Assembly (NCBI GenBank): GCA_039026235.1
Contig: JBCCMQ010000013.1
Coordinates: 25,475 to 89,474, forward strand
From: JBCCMQ01 sp039026235
GTDB lineage: Bacteria; Pseudomonadota; Alphaproteobacteria; Rhodobacterales; Rhodobacteraceae
DNA length: 64,000 nucleotides
Direction: 5' to 3'
Of the stretch, positions 1 through 7,951 are shown piece after piece. The notes beneath the pieces were generated by a model. It was not told where the DNA came from, did no database searches, and saw nothing but the letters and a program-made list of their open reading frames with translations. Position 1 is the first letter of the stretch; each line of letters starts with the position of its first letter. The translations under genes were made by a program, and so were the position numbers.

Positions 1-195
1 AACCCAAGGCACGCGCAGCGCGGCCGGAAGCATTGCGATCCAAAGCGGATCGCGCGTCAGAAGTGATGCAGTCCAGGCCCAGGCAACAACCGCTATCCCG
101 TCTCCTAAATTCGCCAACCCAACAGAGGCGCCAAAACGCAAGAAGACGTTGCCTTGGTTGCGTTCCTTCGCGTCGGCGACCGTTCCGTCTGCCAT
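1..195 (-). CDS. MFS transporter, N-terminal part (runs off the window)
   Basis: The first 65 codons of a leftward gene are visible. A short charged cytoplasmic N-terminus (MADGTVADAKERN) is followed by FLRFGASVGLANLGDGIAVV and a hydrophobic helix. The phenylalanine-rich start with NLGDGI is typical of helix 1 in MFS drug or metabolite exporters of the DHA/EntS type. The gene is divergent from soxR, and the SoxR-type palindrome lies between them in the position expected for control of this gene. That suggests an efflux pump induced by redox-cycling compounds. The substrate cannot be told, because the rest of the protein is outside the window. Confidence 0.75.
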   Translation of the reverse strand, partial: MADGTVADAKERNQGNVFLRFGASVGLANLGDGIAVVAWAWTASLLTRDPLWIAMLPAALRVPWV

Positions 196-238
196 GTAAT
201 CGTTCCTACGGAAACCTTGACTCCGTCCGTTGGTACTG

Positions 239-256
239 CCTCAACTTAAGTTGAGG
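239..256. promoter_or_regulatory. SoxR operator between soxR and the MFS gene
   Basis: CCTCAACTTAAGTTGAGG is a perfect 18-bp palindrome. It closely resembles the enterobacterial SoxR site at soxS, differing only in the central bases. On the minus strand it fills the spacer between a -35-like TTGACC (260-255) and a weak -10-like TACCAA (235-230), 19 bp apart. Over-long spacers of this kind are characteristic of MerR-family activated promoters. The orientation points to activation of the leftward MFS gene. Confidence 0.85.
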
Positions 257-279
257 TCAACACCAAAAGAACGTGGGAT

Positions 280-735
280 ATGGCGCGTGCACTAAGTATC
301 GGAGAGGTCGCATCGCGGACCGGCGTAAATGTCTCGGCGCTCCATTTCTATGAGCGTAAAGGCCTTATCCAGTCCGAACGGACGGCGGCAAATCATCGTG
401 TTTATCCGCGCAACATCATCCGCCGCGTGACAATTATTCAGATCGCCCAAAAAGCAGGGCTGTCACTGGCGCAAATCGCCGGTGCGTTGGACCATCTTCC
501 CAAAGACCGAACGATTTCGGCCAAGGACTGGATGCGGGTGTCGACCGCGTGGCGCGACAACCTGACCGAACGGATTAACCTTCTTACAAGCCTTCGGGAT
601 GAACTGACAGGTTGCATCGGGTGCGGGTGTCTCAGCGTGGACGAATGCCCGCTCGCCAACGCCGACGACAGGCTTTCGGAACTTGGGGCAGGTGCGCATC
701 TTTTAGGGAAGTCCGACCGCAGCGATCGAATGTAA
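280..735 (+). CDS. soxR: Redox-sensitive transcriptional activator SoxR
   Basis: A 151-residue MerR-family regulator. The N-terminal winged helix (LSIGEVASRTGVNVSALHFYE, residues 5-25) binds DNA and a dimerisation helix follows. The [2Fe-2S] motif is C112-X2-C115-X-C117-X5-C123, which defines SoxR among MerR proteins. In this family oxidation of the cluster by redox-active molecules or superoxide switches on the target promoter. There is no soxS nearby, as is usual outside enterobacteria, where SoxR controls efflux or redox genes directly. The palindrome at 239-256 and the divergent exporter fit this arrangement. Confidence 0.95.
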   Translation: MARALSIGEVASRTGVNVSALHFYERKGLIQSERTAANHRVYPRNIIRRVTIIQIAQKAGLSLAQIAGALDHLPKDRTISAKDWMRVSTAWRDNLTERINLLTSLRDELTGCIGCGCLSVDECPLANADDRLSELGAGAHLLGKSDRSDRM

Positions 736-740
736 GTTGT

Positions 741-1475
741 CTATGACCAGAGCTGCCCGGCCTTTTCGCCGCTTTGCGAAACCCCGGCCAGCCGCAAGAG
801 ATGCCAGGCAAGAACCTGGTTGCTGGACAAAACGGGTTGGCCGATTGCCGCCTCTATCTCATCAAGAACGCCCAGCGTTCGCAGGTTGGTACAGGAAATG
901 AACAGCGCATCGAAGCGCGCGTTTTCCGCAAGTGCCACCGCCGATTTGTAAATCGACCGGGGCGAGATATGGGCCACCGCGTCTTCTTCGGTCTCATTGA
1001 AACTGGCGAATGCCGAAACATCGATCTGATCGGCCGCCAGAACATGCCGCAACTGATCTGATACGCTTTCCACGTATGGGCTCAAAAGTCCGATGCGCCG
1101 TGCACCCAGGTGATGGCAAGCCGCGCTGAGGGCCGAGACCGGTTCGGTTACCGCAGAGGTCTCGGCCGCACCGGTCACAAGTTCTGCAATGCGGTCGACG
1201 CCGATTTCAGCTGTGCCCGAAGTGCAGCCGTATCCGATTGCCGCGAATTTGGCGCCTGTCGGGAAAAGCGCAACCGCAACGGCCAGTTCGGCCTCCATCT
1301 TTGCCAGGCTTTCCGATGTCACATGGGTGCCAGACGCCACACGAGACACCAAAAGCTCGACCCCGTCGGGCAAGAGGCGCCGCATGTCGCGTTCAATCGT
1401 TTGATCGGCCTGCAAGACGACAAGTCCGATCACCGGAACGCTGCGCACCTCTGTCTCATAGGAAAAGCTTAGCAC
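741..1475 (-). CDS. Asp/Glu racemase or arylmalonate decarboxylase family enzyme
   Basis: A 244-residue cytoplasmic protein of the aspartate/glutamate racemase superfamily. It has both catalytic-type cysteines: C84 in GYGCTSGTAEIG and C195 in FISCTNLRT. With two cysteines, racemase, maleate-isomerase or EutA-like chemistry is possible, whereas arylmalonate decarboxylases have one. The start overlaps the end of the M24 hydrolase gene by 7 bp, so the two are almost certainly translated together. In ectoine-utilisation loci a related protein (EutA) accompanies an M24 hydrolase, but the other eut genes are absent here. The substrate is unknown, possibly an N-methyl amino acid or related acid. Confidence 0.7.
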   Translation of the reverse strand: MLSFSYETEVRSVPVIGLVVLQADQTIERDMRRLLPDGVELLVSRVASGTHVTSESLAKMEAELAVAVALFPTGAKFAAIGYGCTSGTAEIGVDRIAELVTGAAETSAVTEPVSALSAACHHLGARRIGLLSPYVESVSDQLRHVLAADQIDVSAFASFNETEEDAVAHISPRSIYKSAVALAENARFDALFISCTNLRTLGVLDEIEAAIGQPVLSSNQVLAWHLLRLAGVSQSGEKAGQLWS

Positions 1476-2620
1476 AGTACGCGAAGCTCCTTTCCTTCGG
1501 GCGGCGTAAGGTATTCTGCCGCCTTGTCACCGATCACAATGTTTTCCTCGTGTACCATGATCTTTCCGGGTCCGGTTTTGACATAAGGCTCAAGCGTCAT
1601 GACCATTCCCGGCTCTAAAACGGTTGCGTCCTCGGGCAGGATCGAAGGCGCCTCGGTCAGCTGCATCCCCAGCCCGTGACCGAGACGACCAGTTTCTTCC
1701 CCAAGCCCTAGCACTGCGTTCATTGCGTGGAAAAGCCTAGCGACGGTCTGACCCGGACGCGCAATTTCAAACGCTGCCTCGGTCGCTTCGATGAGGCGGG
1801 TGTGCGCCTCGCTCACTGCCTTTGTCGGCGGGGAGAGGCTGTAGTTACGATTGAAGTCGCAAAAGTAACCGTCCCAGACCAACCCCGTATCGAGCATCAG
1901 CAGATCACGGTCCGCAAGCGGCGTATCGTCGGCTGGCGAGATAACGCCGCCGTACCCTCCCTCTTCCGCAGCGCCGGCCAGATAGGGTACCCAATCGGCG
2001 CCTTCCTCCAGGCACAGACGCTGAAAGTTCCGGAACACTGCCGACAGCGGAACGCCGGGCGCGGCAATATCAGAAACGCGGGCAAAGGCCCGGTCGGCGA
2101 TCCCGACGGCGCGTTTGATCTTTGCAAGCTCGCGTTCTGATTTTATCAAACGCACACTTCGCGTGATCTTTCGGTCACTCACGACCAGCCTGTCGTTCAA
2201 ACTGCCCTGCAATGCGTTAAAATCGCTGAGCGGCATGCGCACGTGGCTTTCAAGATGTGCAGGAACACCAATCTTGCCGCCAACTGGGACGACCTCTCGC
2301 AGGGTATCGGCCAAGAGCCCTACGCCGTCATCGCTATAGTCTGGGGCGTTCCAGGTTCGGATATCCCGAACCCATGTGCGCGCCATAAGATCTCTGCCAA
2401 TCTGGGGTATTACCGCGATCGGATCGCCCGCAACGGGCACAACCACAAACCACGGCCGCGTGGGGCTTTCCCAAAAGCGCGTCAGGAAACCGGTGTAGTA
2501 GCGGACGTCCGCTTCCGTTGTGAGGAGAATAGCCGTGAGATCAGAATTGCTCATCAGCGCCTGGGCTCGTGCTGTCCGGCTGCGAAATTCATCCTTGGGA
2601 AATCCGCGCTCGGCGTCCAT
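1469..2620 (-). CDS. M24-family metallohydrolase (Xaa-Pro aminopeptidase-like)
   Basis: About 383 residues with a creatinase-type N-terminal domain and a pita-bread catalytic domain. All five metal ligands are present (numbering from a possible GTG one codon upstream): D245 and D256 in LDTGLVWDGYFCDF, H316 in GHGLGM, E345 in TLEP, and E359 or E360 in HEENIV. This argues for a true metallohydrolase and against creatinase, although creatinase shares the fold and makes sarcosine. The gene lies 196 bp beyond soxG on the same strand and overlaps the racemase-like gene. It may release an N-methylated amino acid for the oxidase upstream, which is inference. GTG at 2623 is an alternative start. Confidence 0.8.
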   Translation of the reverse strand: MDAERGFPKDEFRSRTARAQALMSNSDLTAILLTTEADVRYYTGFLTRFWESPTRPWFVVVPVAGDPIAVIPQIGRDLMARTWVRDIRTWNAPDYSDDGVGLLADTLREVVPVGGKIGVPAHLESHVRMPLSDFNALQGSLNDRLVVSDRKITRSVRLIKSERELAKIKRAVGIADRAFARVSDIAAPGVPLSAVFRNFQRLCLEEGADWVPYLAGAAEEGGYGGVISPADDTPLADRDLLMLDTGLVWDGYFCDFNRNYSLSPPTKAVSEAHTRLIEATEAAFEIARPGQTVARLFHAMNAVLGLGEETGRLGHGLGMQLTEAPSILPEDATVLEPGMVMTLEPYVKTGPGKIMVHEENIVIGDKAAEYLTPPEGKELRVLC

Positions 2621-2815
2621 CACTGCCCGGGCTCCCTTACCGATGCGACCGGAACGTGGGCTTTCACGGCTGCCATCAGTTTTCCTTGCCTAACGTGTGG
2701 TCAGCTACCAAGGCTCCAGAAGCTGCTGTAGGACGAGTTTTGTCGCGATTTGAGATCGTACACATAGATGTAACGAAGAACTCATTTTTTGGCACTGAGA
2801 CACGCGGCAACGGAC

Positions 2816-3379
2816 CTAGGGCTGGACCCATTCGAATGAAAGCACAATGTCGTGCCAGAAACTTTCAGCCGCAGCGCTCGGGCAGATCAACAGAAAGCCA
2901 TCGTCAGCGTGTCGGACTATGATCACGCTGAGATGCATCATAAGCGTACGGGCGTAGCTGCCCAAAGAAAACACAGCCGGGTCCAGATCGACTGCGCACA
3001 TCCGCTCCAGCGCTGCCAACACGTCTGGCCCCATGACTTCGCAGACCACCCAGACGTCCGACTGATTGGTCGGATAGCCAACCGCCTCGAATTTGGGAAG
3101 ACTGTGCCGTTGGTCCAAGTCGACCCCTTCACGAACCAGAAGCAACTGGTCAGGGGAAAGAAAAAGGGCGCGTGCCTCGCCGGCACATGTGGCCACCTTC
3201 GAAGTAGGCCAAGCTATCCCAAAGACCTCCACTAGGGCGCCTTCGATGGCCGGTTTCTCTTCGGTGGCGAAGCCAATCGCGTGAAGCGCGATATCCGAAC
3301 GCTCGACAATACGGTTGTCCCCAACTCGGTGGTTTCTTCCGCCCAGGCGCGGTGTCGCTTTCAAGGTCAAATTAGCCAC
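2816..3379 (-). CDS. soxG: Sarcosine oxidase gamma subunit
   Basis: About 187 residues, the last gene of the soxBDAG order. It belongs to the SoxG family and resembles the small subunit that packs against the GcvT-like part of SoxA in the heterotetramer. The chosen start is GTG at 3379, which overlaps the soxA stop and gives VANLTLKATPRLGG. Members of this family usually begin close to such a segment. A TTG at 3403 would add eight residues. The overlap implies translational coupling, which fits a one-to-one complex. No catalytic residues are expected in this subunit. Confidence 0.88.
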   Translation of the reverse strand: MANLTLKATPRLGGRNHRVGDNRIVERSDIALHAIGFATEEKPAIEGALVEVFGIAWPTSKVATCAGEARALFLSPDQLLLVREGVDLDQRHSLPKFEAVGYPTNQSDVWVVCEVMGPDVLAALERMCAVDLDPAVFSLGSYARTLMMHLSVIIVRHADDGFLLICPSAAAESFWHDIVLSFEWVQP

Positions 3380-6314
3380 GCTGCCGCGATCCCTCGGGGT
3401 CAATATGATGCGGCGATACGATACGCACGGGCGTGTCGGCCCCCCGAACCGGGTCGTAGGCGCGGATCACATCGCCCATACGTTCGGGCCCGTTTTCGAC
3501 AAAACCCAATCCAATGGAATGCCCAAGCGTCGGCGAATATGCGACCGAGGTCATCCAGCCAAGGTCATGGGCCATGTCGGCCGGCGCGCCCTGGTCCAAG
3601 AAATGCGCCCCGGCCGCAAGTGTGGCGGTCCGGTCGACCGGATGAAGCCCGACAAGCCGCGGGCCGTCTTCGGCTGACATCGCTGGTCTTTGCGACAGAG
3701 CAGTGCCGATGGCATCCTTTTTCAACGATACCATGCCGCCAAGGCCCAGCATCCTTGCGGTGGTTTGGCCATTGAGTTCGGCACCTGCCGCATGACCTTT
3801 TTCAACGCGCATGACGCCCAACGCCTCGGTGCCATAGGGGACCGCGTCAAACGCCTCGCCCACCGAAAACAGCGCGCGGATCATGCTGTCGCCGTAACAG
3901 GCAGGAACAGCGATCTCATAGGCGAGTTCGCCCGAGAAGGAGATCCGGAACAGCCGTGCCGGCGTGCCGCCAAAGACGGTACAGGGGGCGCAGGCCATGA
4001 ATGGAAAGGCTTCATTGGAAAGGTCCAGGTGATCGACCACCTTCTCAAGAAGCGCGCGGCTTTGCGGACCTGCAACAGCGTATTGCGCCCATCCATCCGT
4101 GATCGAAATAAGATGGACATCCAGGTCAAGCCAAAGGCACTGACGGGCAAATTCGAGGTTCTGCAACACCAGGGCGGCATTTGCAGTAGTGGTGGTCATC
4201 ACAAAATGCGTCTCTGTCAGCCGGGCCGTTGTACCATCATCATAGACGAAGCCATCCTCGCGCAGCATGAGGCCATAGCGGACTTTCCCGACCGGAAGCT
4301 TCAGAAATGGGTTGGCGTAAACGCGGTTTAGAAATTCGGCGGCGTCATTGCCCTGAATATCGATCTTGCCCAGCGTGGTGACATCGCAAATACCGACGCC
4401 GCGACGGGTCATCTCGACTTCGCGGTCGACACTGTCCCGCCAGCCTTTTTCCCCTGGACGGGCGTACCACTGCGCGCGCAGCCAGAGGCCCGCCTCGACA
4501 AAAACCGCTCCGTTTTCCTCGGCCCACGCGTGGCTAGGCGTTTTTCGGACGGGGCGAAAATCCGCACCGCGCGAGCGCCCTGCAAAGGCACCAATGGCAA
4601 CCGGCGAATAGGGCGGCCTAAAGACGGTCGTACCCGCCTCGGACATGGGCTTGCCGGTGATATCGGCCATGACGCCAAGTCCAAGTACATTCGCGGTCTT
4701 GCCTTGGTCCGTCGCCATGCCAAGCGTTGTGTAGCGCTTTACATGCTCGACCGAACGAAAGCCCTCTTGCTGAGCCTGTTTGATATCCTTGGTCGTCACG
4801 TCGTTTTGCAGATCAACCCAGGCCCGTGACCGGCCGGCATCCATCTGCCAGAAGGACGACATGGCCGCGTCTTCATTCGGGGCAGTCGGGGAAGAGCCAG
4901 CGGCCTTGTCAAAGCCCAGATCAGCAGCGGTTTCCCGGCCCGCCGCGTGGCCGTCCGCCAGGACCGCGCCCAGCGAAAAGGTCCCCGCCGCCGAACCGGC
5001 GACCCGCAACCCGGGCGGCAGGTCATGTCCAGGCAGGAACGCCGCTGCCTCGTTGTTCCAGACCGGTTTGCCCCGGTGATGGCAGGTCAGCTGCAGGTTA
5101 GGAGACCAGCCTCCGGACACGGCCAGACAGTCAGCGTCAATCTTCGTCGCGCCGTTCAATTGAACAGAGCGCAAGCCATGGCGACCGCCCGTACCGGTCA
5201 CGCGGGCACCGGTAATGGCACGGACACCCTCAAAGCTTTGATCAACCTGATCCCGGGTGTCCATGATCGCCGATACTTCGATGCCCAGCGCGGTCAAGTC
5301 TTGGGCGGTACGCCAACCGCTGTCGTTGTTGGTCAGAATGGCCACCCGCTTCCCGGCGGCGACGCCAAACCGGTTCGCGTAGGCGCGCACCGCACCCGCC
5401 TGTAAGATACCGGGGCGGTCATTGTCGGCGAAAGCTATCGAGCGCTCTGTGGCGCCCGAGGCCAGAATGGCCCGTTTCGCGTAGATGCGCCAAAGGACCT
5501 GTCGTGGTCGATCGCTGCGCGGCGCCAAGTGGTCCGTTTTGCGTTCTAGCGCACCGTAAACGCCGTGGTCGAATGCGCCGTAGACCGTTGTCCGCGAAAA
5601 GACGCGCACGTTGTCCATCGCCGCCAGTTCGCTGACGGCTGCTTCAGCCCAGACGCTGCCTGGTTTGCCGTCCACCTCATAGGTTTCGGCATTCAGGCGA
5701 CCGCCGGGCAGGAAATCTTCGTCGGCGATAAGCACACGCGCACCAGATCGACCAGCCGCTAAAGCAGCCGCAAGACCCGCCGGGCCGGCGCCAATGACCA
5801 GCACGTCGCAGTGCAGATATCCGCGATCATATGTGTCGGGATCTTCGCGTTCGGACAAAGCCCCAAGTCCCGCCGAGGCCCGAATTATGGGTTCATAAAT
5901 GCGTTCCCAGAACTTTGCCGGCCACATGAACGTCTTGTAGTAGAACCCGGCACCGAGAAACGGCCAGAGCAGGTCGTTGAACGACATCAGATCCCAGTGC
6001 AGCGAACCACGGTGGTTCTGACTGGTCGCGTAGAGGTCCGGGTAGAGCTCGACGGTTGTCGCCCGCGTGTTCGGCTCTTGCCGGGCGCCCTTGCCCAGAT
6101 GCACCAATGCATTCGGCTCTTCGGAACCGGCCGAGAAGACGCCACGCGGCCGATGGTATTTGAACGAACGTCCGACCACTTTTTGACCGTTGGCCAACAG
6201 GGCCGAGGCCAGCGTGTCGCCCGCAAAGCCCTGCATCCACCGGTCATTCCACTGGAACCGTATCGGCGCCCCGCGGTCAACAAGGCCACCCTTTATGCGG
6301 AAATCGCCACTCAC
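3372..6314 (-). CDS. soxA: Sarcosine oxidase alpha subunit
   Basis: A 980-residue subunit of heterotetrameric sarcosine oxidase. The N-terminal part (about 10-100) resembles a ferredoxin-like fold (GDTLASALLANG, FKYHRPRG). A dinucleotide-binding motif GAGPAG follows at 175-180. The C-terminal third (about 600-965) is a GcvT-like folate-binding domain that transfers the one-carbon unit to tetrahydrofolate as 5,10-methylene-THF. The length is normal. The start overlaps the soxD stop by 4 bp and the end overlaps soxG. With SoxB it oxidatively demethylates sarcosine or a similar N-methyl amino acid in the cytoplasm. Confidence 0.95.
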   Translation of the reverse strand: MSGDFRIKGGLVDRGAPIRFQWNDRWMQGFAGDTLASALLANGQKVVGRSFKYHRPRGVFSAGSEEPNALVHLGKGARQEPNTRATTVELYPDLYATSQNHRGSLHWDLMSFNDLLWPFLGAGFYYKTFMWPAKFWERIYEPIIRASAGLGALSEREDPDTYDRGYLHCDVLVIGAGPAGLAAALAAGRSGARVLIADEDFLPGGRLNAETYEVDGKPGSVWAEAAVSELAAMDNVRVFSRTTVYGAFDHGVYGALERKTDHLAPRSDRPRQVLWRIYAKRAILASGATERSIAFADNDRPGILQAGAVRAYANRFGVAAGKRVAILTNNDSGWRTAQDLTALGIEVSAIMDTRDQVDQSFEGVRAITGARVTGTGGRHGLRSVQLNGATKIDADCLAVSGGWSPNLQLTCHHRGKPVWNNEAAAFLPGHDLPPGLRVAGSAAGTFSLGAVLADGHAAGRETAADLGFDKAAGSSPTAPNEDAAMSSFWQMDAGRSRAWVDLQNDVTTKDIKQAQQEGFRSVEHVKRYTTLGMATDQGKTANVLGLGVMADITGKPMSEAGTTVFRPPYSPVAIGAFAGRSRGADFRPVRKTPSHAWAEENGAVFVEAGLWLRAQWYARPGEKGWRDSVDREVEMTRRGVGICDVTTLGKIDIQGNDAAEFLNRVYANPFLKLPVGKVRYGLMLREDGFVYDDGTTARLTETHFVMTTTTANAALVLQNLEFARQCLWLDLDVHLISITDGWAQYAVAGPQSRALLEKVVDHLDLSNEAFPFMACAPCTVFGGTPARLFRISFSGELAYEIAVPACYGDSMIRALFSVGEAFDAVPYGTEALGVMRVEKGHAAGAELNGQTTARMLGLGGMVSLKKDAIGTALSQRPAMSAEDGPRLVGLHPVDRTATLAAGAHFLDQGAPADMAHDLGWMTSVAYSPTLGHSIGLGFVENGPERMGDVIRAYDPVRGADTPVRIVSPHHIDPEGSRQRG

Positions 6315-6595
6315 CGTGACCGCCCCAACGAACGCGCCACGTCCCGCGCCATTTCCACCTTGGTTATTTCGTGGGTCAGCGTATCACGCGTCACAACGAG
6401 CCAGGACCGATCGCCCTGAGCATGAAACCAAAGCTCACGGTGCGGGCCGGCCGGGTTGTCGCGTAGATGCAGGTAGTCGCGCATCTCGTCTTCGGACGCG
6501 GACAGACCATCGGGGCGCTCGATCAGTGCGGCATCGCCCAGATAGACAAATTCCGCCGCATCTCTTTGGCCAAGCAAAGGATGATTGATAATCAA
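6311..6595 (-). CDS. soxD: Sarcosine oxidase delta subunit, zinc ligands missing
   Basis: A 94-residue SoxD recognised by its position between soxB and soxA and by conserved text such as RDNPAGPHRELW and RDTLTHEI. Canonical SoxD starts with a CPxCG zinc knuckle and has a further Cys after the HxxGC segment. Here the start reads MIINHPLLGQRD, so both N-terminal cysteines are gone. The second half reads FHAQGD, keeping H58 but with Asp62 in place of Cys. The protein has no cysteine at all, so it cannot bind the structural zinc in the usual way. It may be a divergent oxidase with a different substrate or interface. Confidence 0.88.
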   Translation of the reverse strand: MIINHPLLGQRDAAEFVYLGDAALIERPDGLSASEDEMRDYLHLRDNPAGPHRELWFHAQGDRSWLVVTRDTLTHEITKVEMARDVARSLGRSR

Positions 6596-6607
6596 CGGCG
6601 CATCCCT

Positions 6608-7858
6608 CTAGTGAAGGTTCGGCTGGGCACCGGCGCCCTTTTCATCAATGGGTGCCCCACGGCGAAACCGGTCAAGCCGGAAGTGGCGCGCAACCTTGTG
6701 GGGACTGTCGGTGGCCAGGAGGTGCGCATAGCAGTATCCCGAAGCCGGCGTCGCCTTGAAGCCGCCGTAGCACCAGCCGCCGTTAAAGTAGAGGCCCTCA
6801 ATATGCGTCTTGTCGATAAAGGGTGACCCGTCCATCGACATATCCATGACCCCGCCCCACATGCGCAGAAGCCTTGCACGCCCGATCATCGGCATGATGG
6901 CCATGCCGCCTTCGCAGACATCTTCCACGACCGGCAGATTCCCGCGCTGGGCATATGTGTTGTATCTGTCGATGTCGCCTCCAAAGACCAAACCGCCCTT
7001 ATCCGATTGGCTGACGTAAAAATGGCCGGCGCCAAAGGTAATGACGCCAGGGATGACCGGCTTCAGACCCTCTGACACGAATGCCTGCAGCACATGGCTT
7101 TCGATTGGCAGGCGCATGCCCGCCATGGACATGACCCGGCCGGACGCGCCTGCAACGCAGACCGCGACCTTGCCAGCGCGAATGGCACCTTTCGTGGTCT
7201 GCACGCCGGTGCACCTGCCGCCCGTGACGTCGATGCCTGTCACTTCACAGTTCTGGATGATGTCGACACCTTTGCGGTCAGCGCCGCGCGCATACCCCCA
7301 GGCAACCGCATCATGGCGAACCGTGCCGCCGCGCGGCTGCCAAAGCCCGCCCATGATCGGGAACCTGCCGTTTTTGAAATCAAGGAATGGGCAAAGTTCT
7401 TTCAGCCCGTCACGATCAAGCAGAACCGAGTCGGCGCCCGTCATACGCATGGCATTTCCGCGCCGGGCATAGGCATCACGTTGCCCATCGCTGTGGTACA
7501 GGTTGATCACCCCACGCTGGCTGACCATGGCGTTATAGTTGAAGTCCCGCTCAAGCCCCTCCCAGAGTTGCAGCGACAACTCGTAGAACGGCTGATTTCC
7601 CTCTAACAGGTAATTGGAGCGGATGATCGTGGTGTTCCGCCCGATGTTCCCGGAACCGAGCCAGCCCTTCTCAAGCACCGCCACATTCGCTTGGCCGAAC
7701 TTATTTGAGAGGTAATAGGCCGTCGACAGCCCATGCCCACCACCGCCGATGATGACGATGTCGTATTCCGGTTTTGGGTCCGGTTCGCGCCAGGCAGGTG
7801 TCCACCCGGTATTGCCCCGAAGTCCCTCGGTCAGAATTTTCAATGCAGAATAGCGCAT
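6608..7858 (-). CDS. soxB: Sarcosine oxidase beta subunit
   Basis: About 416 residues and the first gene of the operon. It has the FAD-binding VIIGGGGHGLSTAYYL near the N-terminus and the segment GGTVRHDAVAWG, whose histidine corresponds to the residue that covalently binds FMN in this family. It holds the amine-oxidation site. The start is taken as ATG at 7858, giving MRYSALKILTEGL, a typical SoxB beginning; TTG at 7873 is possible. The gene is divergent from a GlxA-type regulator, and the tandem repeats at 7922-7951 sit about 65 bp upstream, a good position for an AraC-family activator. Confidence 0.95.
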   Translation of the reverse strand: MRYSALKILTEGLRGNTGWTPAWREPDPKPEYDIVIIGGGGHGLSTAYYLSNKFGQANVAVLEKGWLGSGNIGRNTTIIRSNYLLEGNQPFYELSLQLWEGLERDFNYNAMVSQRGVINLYHSDGQRDAYARRGNAMRMTGADSVLLDRDGLKELCPFLDFKNGRFPIMGGLWQPRGGTVRHDAVAWGYARGADRKGVDIIQNCEVTGIDVTGGRCTGVQTTKGAIRAGKVAVCVAGASGRVMSMAGMRLPIESHVLQAFVSEGLKPVIPGVITFGAGHFYVSQSDKGGLVFGGDIDRYNTYAQRGNLPVVEDVCEGGMAIMPMIGRARLLRMWGGVMDMSMDGSPFIDKTHIEGLYFNGGWCYGGFKATPASGYCYAHLLATDSPHKVARHFRLDRFRRGAPIDEKGAGAQPNLH

Positions 7859-7921
7859 GTCCGGCCCATGCAAATGATGGTGGCATTCTCACATTGCTTG
7901 CCTAGGGATGACATTCCATAA

Positions 7922-7951
7922 ATGGACATATAGTTATCCTTTATGGACATA
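7922..7951. promoter_or_regulatory. Tandem ATGGACATA repeats, candidate AraC-family operator
   Basis: ATGGACATA occurs at 7922-7930 and again at 7943-7951, start to start 21 bp apart, which is two helical turns. This spacing is typical of sites for AraC-family dimers. The repeats lie between soxB and the divergent regulator gene, and the second overlaps the regulator start codon, which would suit autoregulation. That the product of 7943-8926 binds here is inference. Confidence 0.6.

Noticed and set aside
1469..2623. Creatinase as identity of the M24 protein, attractive beside sarcosine oxidase
   Set aside because: All five metal ligands of true M24 metallohydrolases are present, whereas creatinase works without metal and lacks them.
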